A DNA stretch of 64,000 nucleotides from positions 186,001 to 250,000 of the forward strand of contig JAUIEJ010000004.1 of assembly GCA_030428885.1 (NCBI GenBank), read 5' to 3'. Positions 9,129 to 18,085 of the stretch are shown piece by piece. The position numbers and the translations under genes are program-made. The stretch's first letter is position 1. Each line of letters starts with the position of its first letter. The stretch comes from Gemmatimonadota bacterium (GTDB lineage: Bacteria > Gemmatimonadota > Gemmatimonadetes > Longimicrobiales > Gaopeijiaceae). The notes under the pieces are model-generated. The model worked only from the letters and a program-made list of their open reading frames with translations, made no database searches and was not told the origin of the DNA.

Positions 9129-12100
9129 ATGCCCCCGTCCAACGCCGACCACCGCGCCTCCGGGCTTCCGAGGGAACTCCCCCTCGTGGGTCGGGCCGAG
9201 GAACTGGACCGGCTGCACCGCGTCTTCGGCGACGACGGCGAGACGACCCCCCTGGTGTTCCTCTCGGGAGAGGCCGGGGTGGGAAAGTCGCGCCTGGTGG
9301 ACACCCTGGCCGCCGAAGCCCGGCGACGGGGGTGGACCGTGGCCGCCGGCCGGGCCTACCCGGTGGAAACGGGCATGCCCTTCAGTCTCCTGTCCGACGC
9401 CGTGCTCCCGATCCTGCGAGACCTGGACGAAGCGGCCCTCACCGTGCTGACCCGGGGCACCTCGGGGGATCTTCGTCAGCTCTTTCCGGCCCTGGGCGCC
9501 GAGGCGCCTCCCCCGCCGGAGTGGGATCCGGAGGAGTTCCGGACCCGCCTCTTCTGGAGCTTCACCGAGTTCCTGAAGCGGCTGGCGGAGCGGGGGCCCC
9601 TGCTCATGGTCACCGAAGACCTCCACTGGGCCGACGAGTCGTCCCTCTCGCTCCTGCACTTCGTGGCGCGGCAGGTGGGAGGGGCGCCCATCCGCATCGT
9701 GGCGACCTATTCCCGGGACTACGGCGGCGACACGGCGGCTCTGGGGCGCATGGAGCACTCCCTCCGGTCCCTCTCCCTGCTCCACTCCCTGGTTCTGGAC
9801 CCCCTCGATCAGGCCGCCACCCGGGAGCTGGTCCAGCAGGTGTTCCAGGTGGGAGGGGGACCGCTGGACGCCTTCTCCGCCCGCCTGTTCGAGTGGTCCA
9901 ACGGCAATCCCTACTTCATCGGGGAGATCCTGGAGGCGCTGGTGGAGTCGGGACGCCTCTACCGCCGCGACGGCACCTGGCTGGGGTGGGAGGTGCGGGA
10001 CATCGATCCGCCCCGATCGGTGCGGGACGCCCTGGTGGCCCGCCTCCAGGGTCTGTCCGAGGCCGGTCGCACCCTGGCGGATCTCGCCGCCGTGGGCGGG
10101 GGACGGGCGTCGGTGCGCCTGCTGGCGTGGTGCGGCGACATGAACGAGGGCGACCTGGCCGAGGCCGTGGAGGCGTTGGCCGCGTCGGGCATGGCCGTCG
10201 AGCGCGAAGAGAAGGACGACGTGGTGCTCGAGCTGCGGCACCCCATGCTTCGGGAGACCCTCTACCGGGAGCTCGGGCCCACCCGCCGCCGCCTTCTGCA
10301 CCGGCGGTTCGCCGAGGGACTGGAGGTGCTCCACGGGGGCGGGGCCATGCCGGTGGACCAGCTCGCCTACCACTTCACCCGGGGGGGCCCCCCGGGCCCC
10401 GACCCCCGGGCCGCCCGCTACCTTCACGAGGCCGGACGATCGGCGTTGCGACGCCACGCCGACCGGGAGGCCGTGGCCTATCTCGAAGCCGCCGTGGCCC
10501 GCCTTCCGGACGACCCGTCGCCCCACGACGAGGCCCCGTCCCGGATCGAACTCCAGAAGGACCTGGCCCGGGGGCAGGCCCGACTCGGCCGGTACGCCGA
10601 GGCGGCCCTGATCTGGGCCGACCTGCGACGACATGCTGCGGCGGCGGGCGACTCCCGGGCGCAGGCGGAGGCGGATCGGCACCTGGGGCTGAACGCATTC
10701 TGGGGCGGCCGGGCGCGGGACGCCCTCCGGCACTTCGACGCCGCCCTGGAGGCGCTGGACGACGCGACTCCCTCGGGGGTGGACGCGCGGATCCACCTGG
10801 CCGCCGGGGTGGCGCTCCAGGAACTGGGCGACGCCCACGGGGCCCGGGCGCGGATCGAACAATCCCTCGCCCTGGCCAGGACGCTGGACGATCCGGGGCT
10901 CGTGGGACGGGCCCACCGGGCCCTGGCGCTCCTGTCCACGTGGGTCGGCGAGGCCGAACAGGCGCGACGGCACGGATGGCAGGCCGTGGAACTCGCCGAC
11001 GGCGTGGGCGACGACTACGTGCGGTTCTGGGGCCGCTGGGCCGTGGCCTCCCTCGAGGGGCTCATGGGCAACACCACCGAGATGCGCCGACTCATGCGGC
11101 AGGCGGGGCAGGTCGCCGACGAGCTGCGCTCGCCGGTGCTCCGTCTCTGGACGGCCGAGCTCGAGGTGGAATACGCCTACGCCACCGGAGACTGGGACGG
11201 GGCCCTGGCCCAGGGCGAACGGGCGATCCAACTGGCGAGCACCCTGGGCCAGACCACCCTCCTGGCCCGGCTCCTGGTCTGGACCGCCACCATCTACCTC
11301 GGCCGGGGCGACCTGGACCGGGGCCGGGAACTCGTGGACCGGGCGTGGCAGCTCGCGGGCCTTCCCGAGGGCGACACCAAGGCCGTGGACGTCCACGTCG
11401 TGGTTCCGGCCCACCTCGGGGCTGCGGCCTGCCTCCTGGCCGAGGAGCGCCTGGACGAAGCCATCGCCGTGGGGGAGGCCGGCGTGGAGTTGGCCGATCG
11501 GGCCGGCTACCTCTTCTGGAGCCTCCACATGCTGCTCCCCATCGTGGGCGAGGCCTACCTGCGGGCGCGGAATCTTCCGGCTGCGTCGGCCATCGGTCGG
11601 CGTCTGCGCGTCGAGGGCACGGCCCGGGGCCACCGACTGGCCGTGGCCTGGGCCGATGCCATCGACGCCATCGTGTCCTGGCTGTCCGGCGACCTGGATC
11701 GGAGCATCGACCTCCTCTCCAGCGCCGCCGATACGCTGGACGCCATTCCCGTGCGATGGGAGTCGGCCCGGGTTCGCCGGCAACTCGCCGGGCGACTGGA
11801 AGAAGCGGGACGCACCGACGAAGCCCTGGCCGAACTGCTCCGGGTGCACGAGACCTTCGGCGAACTGGGCGCCCGCCCCGAACTGGAGAAGTGCCGGGGC
11901 ATGATCCGGGACCTGGGATCCCGCCCGCCCTCGCGCATCCAGGCCGAAGGCTCGGTGGCCCTCACCGCCCGGGAGGTCGAGGTGGCCGCCCTGGTGTCCC
12001 GCCGGGCGTCCAACAAGGCCATCGCCCGGGAACTGGACATCGCCCCGAGAACCGTGACCACCCACCTGAGCAACATCTACCGCAAGCTGGGAATCGGATC

Positions 12101-12152
12101 CCGGGGCCAACTCGTGGATCTGGTGCGGGAGGGGCGGGTCGCGCTCCAGTAG
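9129..12152 (+). CDS. MalT/LAL-type AAA-ATPase LuxR transcriptional regulator
   Basis: A 1007-residue regulator. Walker A GEAGVGKS is at about 47-54, Walker B LLMVTEDLHWADES near 158, then a long TPR-like helical region (about 400-900) and a C-terminal LuxR helix-turn-helix (LTAREVEVAALVSR...NKAIARELDIAPRTVTTHLS, about 945-1000). ATG at 9129 has AGAGAG just upstream; a longer frame from 9054 lacks a ribosome site. By family it is an ATP-dependent activator responding to a small ligand. It diverges from the PadR-ADOP operon, so it may act on that operon or on the secreted protein downstream. The target is not shown by sequence. Confidence 0.9.
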   Translation: MPPSNADHRASGLPRELPLVGRAEELDRLHRVFGDDGETTPLVFLSGEAGVGKSRLVDTLAAEARRRGWTVAAGRAYPVETGMPFSLLSDAVLPILRDLDEAALTVLTRGTSGDLRQLFPALGAEAPPPPEWDPEEFRTRLFWSFTEFLKRLAERGPLLMVTEDLHWADESSLSLLHFVARQVGGAPIRIVATYSRDYGGDTAALGRMEHSLRSLSLLHSLVLDPLDQAATRELVQQVFQVGGGPLDAFSARLFEWSNGNPYFIGEILEALVESGRLYRRDGTWLGWEVRDIDPPRSVRDALVARLQGLSEAGRTLADLAAVGGGRASVRLLAWCGDMNEGDLAEAVEALAASGMAVEREEKDDVVLELRHPMLRETLYRELGPTRRRLLHRRFAEGLEVLHGGGAMPVDQLAYHFTRGGPPGPDPRAARYLHEAGRSALRRHADREAVAYLEAAVARLPDDPSPHDEAPSRIELQKDLARGQARLGRYAEAALIWADLRRHAAAAGDSRAQAEADRHLGLNAFWGGRARDALRHFDAALEALDDATPSGVDARIHLAAGVALQELGDAHGARARIEQSLALARTLDDPGLVGRAHRALALLSTWVGEAEQARRHGWQAVELADGVGDDYVRFWGRWAVASLEGLMGNTTEMRRLMRQAGQVADELRSPVLRLWTAELEVEYAYATGDWDGALAQGERAIQLASTLGQTTLLARLLVWTATIYLGRGDLDRGRELVDRAWQLAGLPEGDTKAVDVHVVVPAHLGAAACLLAEERLDEAIAVGEAGVELADRAGYLFWSLHMLLPIVGEAYLRARNLPAASAIGRRLRVEGTARGHRLAVAWADAIDAIVSWLSGDLDRSIDLLSSAADTLDAIPVRWESARVRRQLAGRLEEAGRTDEALAELLRVHETFGELGARPELEKCRGMIRDLGSRPPSRIQAEGSVALTAREVEVAALVSRRASNKAIARELDIAPRTVTTHLSNIYRKLGIGSRGQLVDLVREGRVALQ

Positions 12153-12250
12153 CCGGGCCCACGCCGCATGATCCCCCGCGCCCGCGGGTCCGCTAGGGAC
12201 CGGTACGGACCCCACCCCGGGATCCGCCCCCTCCCTGCCCGGGCACGGCC

Positions 12251-13882
12251 ATGTTCGCCTCCCCTCACCCCCGGAGCGGCGTTCGTCGGCGGCTTCGCGC
12301 CGCGGCTTCCCCACGACTCGCCGCTGCACTGCTCTCTCTGGGACTCCTCTCGGCCCCCTCCCCTCTTCTCGCCCAGGAGGCGCCTCGGGCCGACCCCGGG
12401 ACCGTCGCACTCGCCGCCGACGGCGCCCGGGTCCAGGTCACGCTCCAGGGGCCCACCGTGGGGATGTTCCGGGGCGTTCGGGTGGTGGATCGAGCCGGGG
12501 TTTCTCCCCGGGGACTCCAGGTCCAGCTCGGCGCCCTCAAGGGTGACGTGCGCCCCCTGGTGCTGGTCACCCGGAACGCCCAGGCGGGCGAATACCGGGT
12601 GTGGCTCGAGGGAGCTCGAGGGCCCGTCGAGGTGGCCCTCGGCGTCACGGTGACCCCGCCGCCGACCCCCGCGTCGCCGCCCGAGATCGTCGCCGCCCGA
12701 GCGCCGGCGTCGGTGGAGACGGGCGCGGCGCTTCCGGTGGCCGTCTTCGTCCGGGGGTCGGCCGCCCTCGTGGCCATCGAGTGGGCGTGGGACGGCCGAC
12801 GGAACGAAGTGCGCCTCGGCGGCGGCACCGAGGCCCGGGAAGAGCTGCGACTGGAGGCCCCGTCGCGCCCGGGCCGGGTCACGGTCCAGCTCGTGGCCGT
12901 GGACCGCGACGGCCGTCGCAGCCCTCCGCGGGACGTGACCGTCGAGGTCGTGGAGCCCCCGCCCGTGCCCCGCATCGCCGACCTGAGGGTCGAGCCCTCC
13001 ACCGTGGCGGCCGGCGACCCGCTGGCCCTTCGCCTGCGCTTGAACGTGCCGGCCCCGGAGTCGCTGGACGTCACCTTCGCCGGCCAGCATCTCCACAACG
13101 GCATCGCCGTGGTCCCTTCGCCCACGGCGACCATCCCCGCCGGCGTGCAGGAGATCACCGTCCCGGTGACGTTCACCGACGGCCAAATCCTCCCCGGGGC
13201 CCACGCGTTCACCCTTCGGGCCGAGCTGAACGGGACGCCGTCCAGCGCCGGGGGATCGGTGGTGGGAATCCCCTACGCCACCCTCATCACGACGCCCGGG
13301 TGGGTGTTGGCGGGAGACGAGGTCAGCGTGGAGATCCAGCTCAGCGATCCGGCGCCTCCCGGAGGGCTGGCGGTGGAGGTCCGAATCCCTCAGGTGCACA
13401 CCTACACGAGCCCGTGGGGCACGGAGATGATCGTGCCCGAAGGCGAGACCCGCCTCACGGCGAGTACGACCCTCCAGCGCGACCAGACGACCCCGGTCCA
13501 GGTGAGCTGGGCCGCCCGCACCGCGGCCCACGGATCCGAGGTGCTGCCGGCCATGGCCACGCACATGCTGCACCCGCGCCCGCGCCTGCAGACGTTGAAC
13601 CTGCTCCAGTTCCATCCCATCCGCGAGGAGAGCCGCGGGGCCCTGGTGGCGCTGGCCGCTCCGGCCCCGCCGGGCGGCGTGGAGGTGGCCCTGGAGGTGG
13701 AGCCCGCCGGCCTCATTTCGGTGCCCGCGTCGGTGACCATTCCGACGACCTCCACGTCGACGGGCTTCCAGGTCCACCTCGTGGAGGCGCCGACCGGAGA
13801 CGACGTCGAGGTGGTGATCCGGGCCACCGCCATGGGAGAGGTTATGGAGCGGACCGTTACGGTGGCGGGCTCGGGGGGGTGA
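12251..13882 (+). CDS. Secreted beta-rich protein with Ig-like repeats, function unknown
   Basis: A 543-residue protein with a basic N-terminus, a hydrophobic stretch (LAAALLSLGLLSAPSP) and a likely signal-peptidase site after LLA at about 41. The rest is low in cysteine and rich in Val, Pro and Gly, with alternating beta-strand patterns and phrases such as VTVQLVAVDRDGRRS that suggest several Ig-like sandwiches (about 50-135, 140-235, 240-540). No catalytic motif was seen. It lies about 100 bases after the MalT-like regulator on the same strand. A structural or adhesion role outside the cytoplasm is inferred only from layout. Confidence 0.75.
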   Translation: MFASPHPRSGVRRRLRAAASPRLAAALLSLGLLSAPSPLLAQEAPRADPGTVALAADGARVQVTLQGPTVGMFRGVRVVDRAGVSPRGLQVQLGALKGDVRPLVLVTRNAQAGEYRVWLEGARGPVEVALGVTVTPPPTPASPPEIVAARAPASVETGAALPVAVFVRGSAALVAIEWAWDGRRNEVRLGGGTEAREELRLEAPSRPGRVTVQLVAVDRDGRRSPPRDVTVEVVEPPPVPRIADLRVEPSTVAAGDPLALRLRLNVPAPESLDVTFAGQHLHNGIAVVPSPTATIPAGVQEITVPVTFTDGQILPGAHAFTLRAELNGTPSSAGGSVVGIPYATLITTPGWVLAGDEVSVEIQLSDPAPPGGLAVEVRIPQVHTYTSPWGTEMIVPEGETRLTASTTLQRDQTTPVQVSWAARTAAHGSEVLPAMATHMLHPRPRLQTLNLLQFHPIREESRGALVALAAPAPPGGVEVALEVEPAGLISVPASVTIPTTSTSTGFQVHLVEAPTGDDVEVVIRATAMGEVMERTVTVAGSGG

Positions 13883-13901
13883 AAGGGGAGCCGCCGAGGC
13901 C

Positions 13902-14633
13902 CTACCAGACCCCCAACGCCTCCAACTGAGCCACGGCTTGCTCGGCCCACCCACGGTTGGCCGCGGGACTCGCCGGGCTCGGATGCAGCACGCGGCCGAT
14001 GCGGGGAGTGGCCGCCGCCGCGGCGTCGTTCAGCACCCGCTTCAGGCAGCCCTCGGCGAAGGCCCCGACGCCGATCACCCACTCGGGGAGGGCGGCGTCG
14101 ATGAGCTCGACCAGGTGGCGGTCGCACGCCTCTTCGAGAGGCGCCCGCTCGTCGACGGGGAGTTTGTCGGGGGTGCGATTGCGGCCGCTCGCTTCCATGA
14201 AAACCAGCGGGCAATAGTTGACGATCACATGCCGTTCGGCGAAGGCGTCGAACGTGCCGAAACGATCGGCCAGGAGTCCCCAGAGGCGACGGCCCGACAC
14301 CTCGCTGCGCTCACACGCCAGGCCCTGCACGGGGCGTTTGGGGTGCTCGTTGGCGGGGGTGTCCACCGCACCCTCGAACCCCATCCAGTCCCGCACCGCC
14401 GCCACCTCGCCGAAGGGCACGCCGGTCTGGGCCATGCCCCAGGGTCCCGGGTTCATGCCGAGGAAGAGGACGCCCCCCGGGGCCCGGGGCGCGGCCCGGC
14501 GCAGATACGCCTCGTGCATGCCCCGGGCGTAGACCAGGGGGTTGTAGACGTGGGTGACGGGTTCGGTGAAGCGCAGCGGTTCCACGGCGTCGCACAGGCG
14601 GCGACTCGCCGCCACGAAGGCGTCGGCGATCAT
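13902..14633 (-). CDS. SMUG1-like uracil-DNA glycosylase
   Basis: A 243-residue protein with the SMUG1-type motif 1 GMNPGPWGMAQTGVPFGE (about 59-76) and motif 2 HPSPASPAANRGW near 217-229, both diagnostic of single-strand-selective uracil glycosylases. It removes uracil or 5-hydroxymethyluracil from DNA and starts base excision repair. ATG at 14633 overlaps the endonuclease III stop as ATGA, so the two repair genes are coupled. A longer upstream reading carries no fold. Confidence 0.93.
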   Translation of the reverse strand: MIADAFVAASRRLCDAVEPLRFTEPVTHVYNPLVYARGMHEAYLRRAAPRAPGGVLFLGMNPGPWGMAQTGVPFGEVAAVRDWMGFEGAVDTPANEHPKRPVQGLACERSEVSGRRLWGLLADRFGTFDAFAERHVIVNYCPLVFMEASGRNRTPDKLPVDERAPLEEACDRHLVELIDAALPEWVIGVGAFAEGCLKRVLNDAAAAATPRIGRVLHPSPASPAANRGWAEQAVAQLEALGVW

Positions 14634-15283
14634 GCCTTCCGGGTCTTCTTGGGGTGCTTCCGGTTCGGAAAGCAGGTGCGGCAGATCTCGCACACGCGCC
14701 CGTCGCAGCCGCGGGCCGTGCAATGCTCCCGGCCGTAGTAGATGATCTGCAGGTGGAGGGCGTTCCACGATTCCTCGGGGAACAGCCGCTTGAGATCGCG
14801 CTCGGTCTGGACCACACTCTTGCCCGAGGTGAGCCCCCAGCGCTGGGCCAGGCGGTGGATGTGGGTGTCCACGGGAAACGACGGTACCCCGAAGGCCTGG
14901 GCCATGACCACACTCGCCGTCTTGTGGCCCACCCCGGGCAGATGCTCCAGGGCGTTCATGTCCCGGGGCACCTCGCCGTCGTGCTCGTCGAGGAGGATCC
15001 GGGAGAGGGTGGCGATGGCCCTGGACTTCTGGGGCGAGAGCCCGCACGGGCGGATCACGCCGCGGATGGTCTCCACCTCGATCTCGGCCATGTCTGCCGG
15101 GGTGCGGGCCAGATCGAAGAGCTCGGGCGTGACCTGATTCACCCGCTCGTCGGTGCACTGGGCGCTGAGCAGCACCGCCACCAGCAGCGTATAGGGATCG
15201 CTGTGGTCCAGGGGAATGGGCGGGTCGGGATATAGATCCTGCAGCCGCTTCTGGATGAAGTCGACGCGTTCGGCCTTGAGCAC
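14630..15283 (-). CDS. nth: Endonuclease III (DNA glycosylase/AP lyase)
   Basis: A 217-residue protein, close to the E. coli Nth length. The helix-hairpin-helix-GPD core is clear: LPGVGHKTASVV (115-126, catalytic Lys121) and FPVDTHIHRLAQRWGL (136-151, catalytic Asp139). The C-terminus carries cysteines at 188, 193, 198, 201 and 204 for the [4Fe-4S] cluster, but their spacing differs from the usual C-x6-C-x2-C-x5-C. It excises oxidised pyrimidines and nicks abasic sites. GTG at 15283 was chosen by family length; no good ribosome site is seen. It is coupled to the SMUG1-like gene. Confidence 0.93.
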   Translation of the reverse strand: MLKAERVDFIQKRLQDLYPDPPIPLDHSDPYTLLVAVLLSAQCTDERVNQVTPELFDLARTPADMAEIEVETIRGVIRPCGLSPQKSRAIATLSRILLDEHDGEVPRDMNALEHLPGVGHKTASVVMAQAFGVPSFPVDTHIHRLAQRWGLTSGKSVVQTERDLKRLFPEESWNALHLQIIYYGREHCTARGCDGRVCEICRTCFPNRKHPKKTRKA

Positions 15284-15368
15284 GGCGGGGCGGGTCCGGG
15301 CGGGAGGAGGGTGGCCGCATAAGGTAGCAGGCTCCTCGAGCGGGCCGGACCCCGGGGGAGTGGTTCCG

Positions 15369-15602
15369 CTACTCCAGCGCCCGAAGCCCGTCGCGACACC
15401 TGCCCATTCTCTCGAGCCGCGCGTCGATTCGATCCAATCGCGTATCGACTCGGTCGAAGCGGGCGTGCAGGTTGCGTGCGAAGACCCGCCGTTCCTCACG
15501 CGCCAGGTCGAACTGCTTCACCATTCGAAGGTGCTGTTCCTCGAACTTCTGCTCGAGAAAGGCGACGAACTCCGTGTATTGATCGCTCGTCATGCAAGCC
15601 AT
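15369..15602 (-). CDS. Small coiled-coil protein, unknown
   Basis: A 77-residue charged protein with heptad-like helix (EFVAFLEQKFEEQHLRMV, then ARFDRVDTRLDRIDARLERM), so a coiled coil is likely from about 35 to 70. No known domain is recognised. It could start at ATG 15593 instead. It lies between nth and a VapC-like gene on the same strand. The DRVDTRLDRIDARLE pattern is common in small proteins found beside toxin-antitoxin genes, but no role can be assigned. Confidence 0.5.
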   Translation of the reverse strand: MACMTSDQYTEFVAFLEQKFEEQHLRMVKQFDLAREERRVFARNLHARFDRVDTRLDRIDARLERMGRCRDGLRALE

Positions 15603-15666
15603 GATCGGGGAGGGCTTCGGGCGCGTCCATGTCGGAATCGGCCCCTCGCGGCCGCACCACCCGAGG

Positions 15667-16074
15667 TCAGCTCGGCGCCACCACCTCCAGCGTCGGAAAG
15701 TAGCTCCGGTAGCGGGCTCCGTCCCGGGTCAGCAGCGTCATTCCCATCACCGCCGCGTGGGCACCGATGTAGAAGTCCGGAAGGGGCGAGCGCCGCCCAC
15801 CACCCCCGGTTCGGTAGCGCGAGAAGCACTTCCTGGCGAGGAAGCCGGACTGCCACGGCAGCGGATCGCGCCGGAACAGTTCGACGGGCACGGCGTCGTC
15901 GAGGTCTTCGATCCGGCTGAAGCGCACTGAGATCTCGGCATAGATCAGCGGATTGATGACGAGCACCGACCGATCGCCCTGCCGCTCGAGGGCACGGGCC
16001 GACCACTCGAACCAGGCCGGATCCTCCGTCAGGACGTCGAGCAAGACATTGCTGTCGACGAGGGTCTCGGCCAC
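15667..16074 (-). CDS. vapC: PIN-domain ribonuclease toxin (VapC-like)
   Basis: A 135-residue PIN-domain protein. The four acidic positions of the active site are present: Asp in TLVDSNVLLD, Glu in IYAEISV, Asp in LPDFYIGAHA and Asp in LLTRDGARY. By family it is a Mg-dependent RNase that cuts tRNA or rRNA and is neutralised by VapB. GTG at 16074 lies two bases after the VapB stop, with GAGTAGGG before it, so the pair is one operon. Confidence 0.9.
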   Translation of the reverse strand: MAETLVDSNVLLDVLTEDPAWFEWSARALERQGDRSVLVINPLIYAEISVRFSRIEDLDDAVPVELFRRDPLPWQSGFLARKCFSRYRTGGGGRRSPLPDFYIGAHAAVMGMTLLTRDGARYRSYFPTLEVVAPS

Positions 16075-16076
16075 CC

Positions 16077-16301
16077 CTACTCGCTCCGGGTCAGGGCCAT
16101 GATCTCGTCGGTGGTCATGGGCACGTCGCCCCGCCCGCGCAGACGCTCGACGATGCGGCGGCCCCTTCGGCGCGAGTCCATACGAAACAGCACCACCTCG
16201 TCACCCCGCACCTCGAACTCGACCTCGGTGTGGGGCAGCAGGCCGAGCTCTTCTCGGATGGACTGGGGAATCGTGACCTGACCCTTCGTCGTGATCTTCA
16301 C
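16077..16301 (-). CDS. vapB: AbrB/SpoVT-type antitoxin (VapB-like)
   Basis: A 74-residue protein beginning with the swapped-hairpin AbrB domain KITTKGQVTIPQSIREELGL and then TEVEFEVRGDEVVLFRM, followed by a basic then acidic tail that should bind the toxin. GTG at 16301 is decided by a clear ribosome site GGAGG at 16305-16309; a longer frame upstream adds residues outside the fold. The operator palindrome at 16315-16336 lies directly upstream, so the protein very likely represses its own operon. Confidence 0.9.
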   Translation of the reverse strand: MKITTKGQVTIPQSIREELGLLPHTEVEFEVRGDEVVLFRMDSRRRGRRIVERLRGRGDVPMTTDEIMALTRSE

Positions 16302-16314
16302 GTGGCCTCCGGCG

Positions 16315-16336
16315 GTATTACCCGTTCGAGTAATAC
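16315..16336 (-). promoter_or_regulatory. VapBC operator palindrome
   Basis: GTATTAC (16315-16321) and GTAATAC (16330-16336) form a perfect 7-base inverted repeat with an 8-base spacer, AT-rich against a GC-rich background, immediately upstream of the VapB ribosome site. An outer GCGG/CCGC pair extends it. The rest of the gene-free stretch 16302-16696 shows no gene and no other clear signal. Confidence 0.65.
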
Positions 16337-16696
16337 TCACCGCGGGAGACATGCGAAGCAAGCGGGAGAGGCGATCGGCGGTCATGTGCGGAAGGTGCCC
16401 ATCGTGCGGGGGCGTACGAATGGCCCGATGCGCCGTCGCGAGGCGTTCCCGGGGATGGAGCCGGTGACGAGGGCACCCCCAGCCGCATGGGGTCCCGCCC
16501 GGACGCGGGGTGAGCCGCGGCGCTCCAGGGAAGCAGGCCGAGTGCCATGACGAGCGCGAATCGGGGTACGGAGATGATCCGGGAGAGGCGGGGCGCCCGC
16601 AGGTGGGCCCTCCCTCGACTTTCCGGGCCCCGGGCCGTACGGTGTCGCGCCGCGGCGTCTCGTTGCGCGGATCGCCCCCCTGTCCCGAGCCCCCCC

Positions 16697-17776
16697 ATGC
16701 CCATCGATATCGGCCAGTTGAGAGACGGCGACCTGCTCTTTCCCTACAACGGCATCGACCTGGCGCTGCCCGGGGAGGAATCGACCCACGTCGTCATCAT
16801 GAGCGGGAAGGACAAGGGCGGTCATGCGACCCACATCCACCAGGTGGGCGCCAGCATGACCAACAAGCTCACGGGCACCTTCGCCGATCGCACCGTGCCC
16901 AACTCCTTCGCGCCCCAGGGTCAGCCGCGGCGCCGCAAGCGGGTGATGCGGTGCAAGAACGAAGACCTGGCCGCGGCCGCCGCCGAGCTCGCCGCGCGCT
17001 GGAACGAGTACTTCCAGCTCGAGTTCGCCGCGAACCGCCGCGACGCCGCCGCCCTGTTCGAGGGGGGCAAGTCGCGGGACGAGATCGTCAAGCAGCACCG
17101 CCGCATGTTCCAGGACGGGGGCCGGTTCCGGGCGCTGAAGTACGCCGCACGCCGCGACGGCTTCCTCTGCTATCCGAACGAGGAGGGCGAGTCGGGCCAG
17201 GGCATGTTCTGCAGCATGTTCGCCGTGCTCTGCTACCAGGTGGCGGGCATCGCCGACCTCGTGAAGCCGGCCGACGGACGGAACCCCACCCTGCGGGTGA
17301 CCGACAAGAAGATGTCGCCCAAGGATCTCGACCAGTTCCAGGCGTTCCTGCAGGAGCAGACCGACGGCCAGGTGCCGTGGATCGACTTCGAGATGTTCAA
17401 GATGTACTCGGCGGGGCTCAAGGAGACCAACCCGTCCAAGCTCCCCATGAACATCCCCGACACGAAGTACAACCCGCGGAAGCTCAAGTCGAACGAATAC
17501 GTGCCGTCGCTCATGTTCTTCGACTACTCCCAGATGCCCAGCTTCGAGCACATTCCGTGGCCAGCCCGCATCACCAAGGGCATGATGGTGGACTCGAAGA
17601 TCATCATGCCCACCGGCCTCTTCGCCTCCCTCAAAGCCGACCCCGACGGCTGGAGCGACATGGGCGACCTGGTGGGCGAAGTGGAGCCCGAGTCCCAGGC
17701 CTCCGTCCACGACCGCCGCACGGCCAAGCTGCAGCACCAGCAGGGGGTGCGAAGGGACTGGCGGCAGGGGCGGTAG
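16697..17776 (+). CDS. Permuted papain-fold (NlpC/P60-like) cysteine hydrolase, putative
   Basis: A 359-residue protein. The N-terminus DIGQLRDGDLLFPYNG and then THVVIMSG gives the GDLLF strand and catalytic-type His (about residue 31) of the permuted NlpC/P60 class (YiiX/YaeF type). The catalytic Cys would be in GQGMFCSMFAVLCYQ near residue 172. No signal peptide is seen, so it should act in the cytoplasm. ATG at 16697 begins the domain; a frame open from 16547 adds Arg-rich sequence without a ribosome site. The substrate could be a peptide, a lipid ester or an amide. It runs convergently into the MazF-like gene, with three bases between the two stops. Confidence 0.7.
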   Translation: MPIDIGQLRDGDLLFPYNGIDLALPGEESTHVVIMSGKDKGGHATHIHQVGASMTNKLTGTFADRTVPNSFAPQGQPRRRKRVMRCKNEDLAAAAAELAARWNEYFQLEFAANRRDAAALFEGGKSRDEIVKQHRRMFQDGGRFRALKYAARRDGFLCYPNEEGESGQGMFCSMFAVLCYQVAGIADLVKPADGRNPTLRVTDKKMSPKDLDQFQAFLQEQTDGQVPWIDFEMFKMYSAGLKETNPSKLPMNIPDTKYNPRKLKSNEYVPSLMFFDYSQMPSFEHIPWPARITKGMMVDSKIIMPTGLFASLKADPDGWSDMGDLVGEVEPESQASVHDRRTAKLQHQQGVRRDWRQGR

Positions 17777-17779
17777 GCC

Positions 17780-18085
17780 CTACTCCGCGAACATCTCCCG
17801 CAGCACGGCCAGAACGCGGGTCATGGTCGGCGCCGACAGGCGACCGAGACGGCGGACCAGCCGGGCCTCGTCGACGGTCCGGAGCTGGTCGAGCACGACG
17901 TGGCCGTCCTTCTTCTGGAACCGGCACGGGATGCGAAAGGCGTAGGCCCGGCCGCCGGTGGTCATGGGGGCCACGAGGACCGTGCCCAGGGCTCCGTTCA
18001 GCTCGTCGGGCGAGACGACGACACAGGGGCGGGGCGTCCGGTCGAGTCCGACGAGATACACCTCCCCGCGGCGTGGCTCGCTCAC
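17780..18085 (-). CDS. mazF: MazF-type endoribonuclease toxin
   Basis: A 101-residue MazF/PemK protein: PRRGEVYLVGLDRTPRPCVVV at the start (SH3-like barrel), then VLVAPMTTGG and FQKKDGHVVLDQLRTVDEARL, where the toxin's RNA-binding Arg and Asp residues lie. GTG at 18085 overlaps the antitoxin stop as GTGA. A GTG at 18097 is an alternative. By family it cleaves mRNA at short motifs. Confidence 0.9.
   Translation of the reverse strand: MSEPRRGEVYLVGLDRTPRPCVVVSPDELNGALGTVLVAPMTTGGRAYAFRIPCRFQKKDGHVVLDQLRTVDEARLVRRLGRLSAPTMTRVLAVLREMFAE

Noticed and set aside
8988-12410. Long minus-strand open frame opposite the MalT-like regulator
   Set aside because: No domain and typical antisense composition; the plus strand has Walker and LuxR motifs.
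12077-13954. Long minus-strand open frame opposite the secreted protein
   Set aside because: No signal or domain; the plus-strand reading has a signal peptide.
16382-17737. Minus-strand open frame opposite the papain-like gene
   Set aside because: His/Val/Gly-rich antisense text with no motif.
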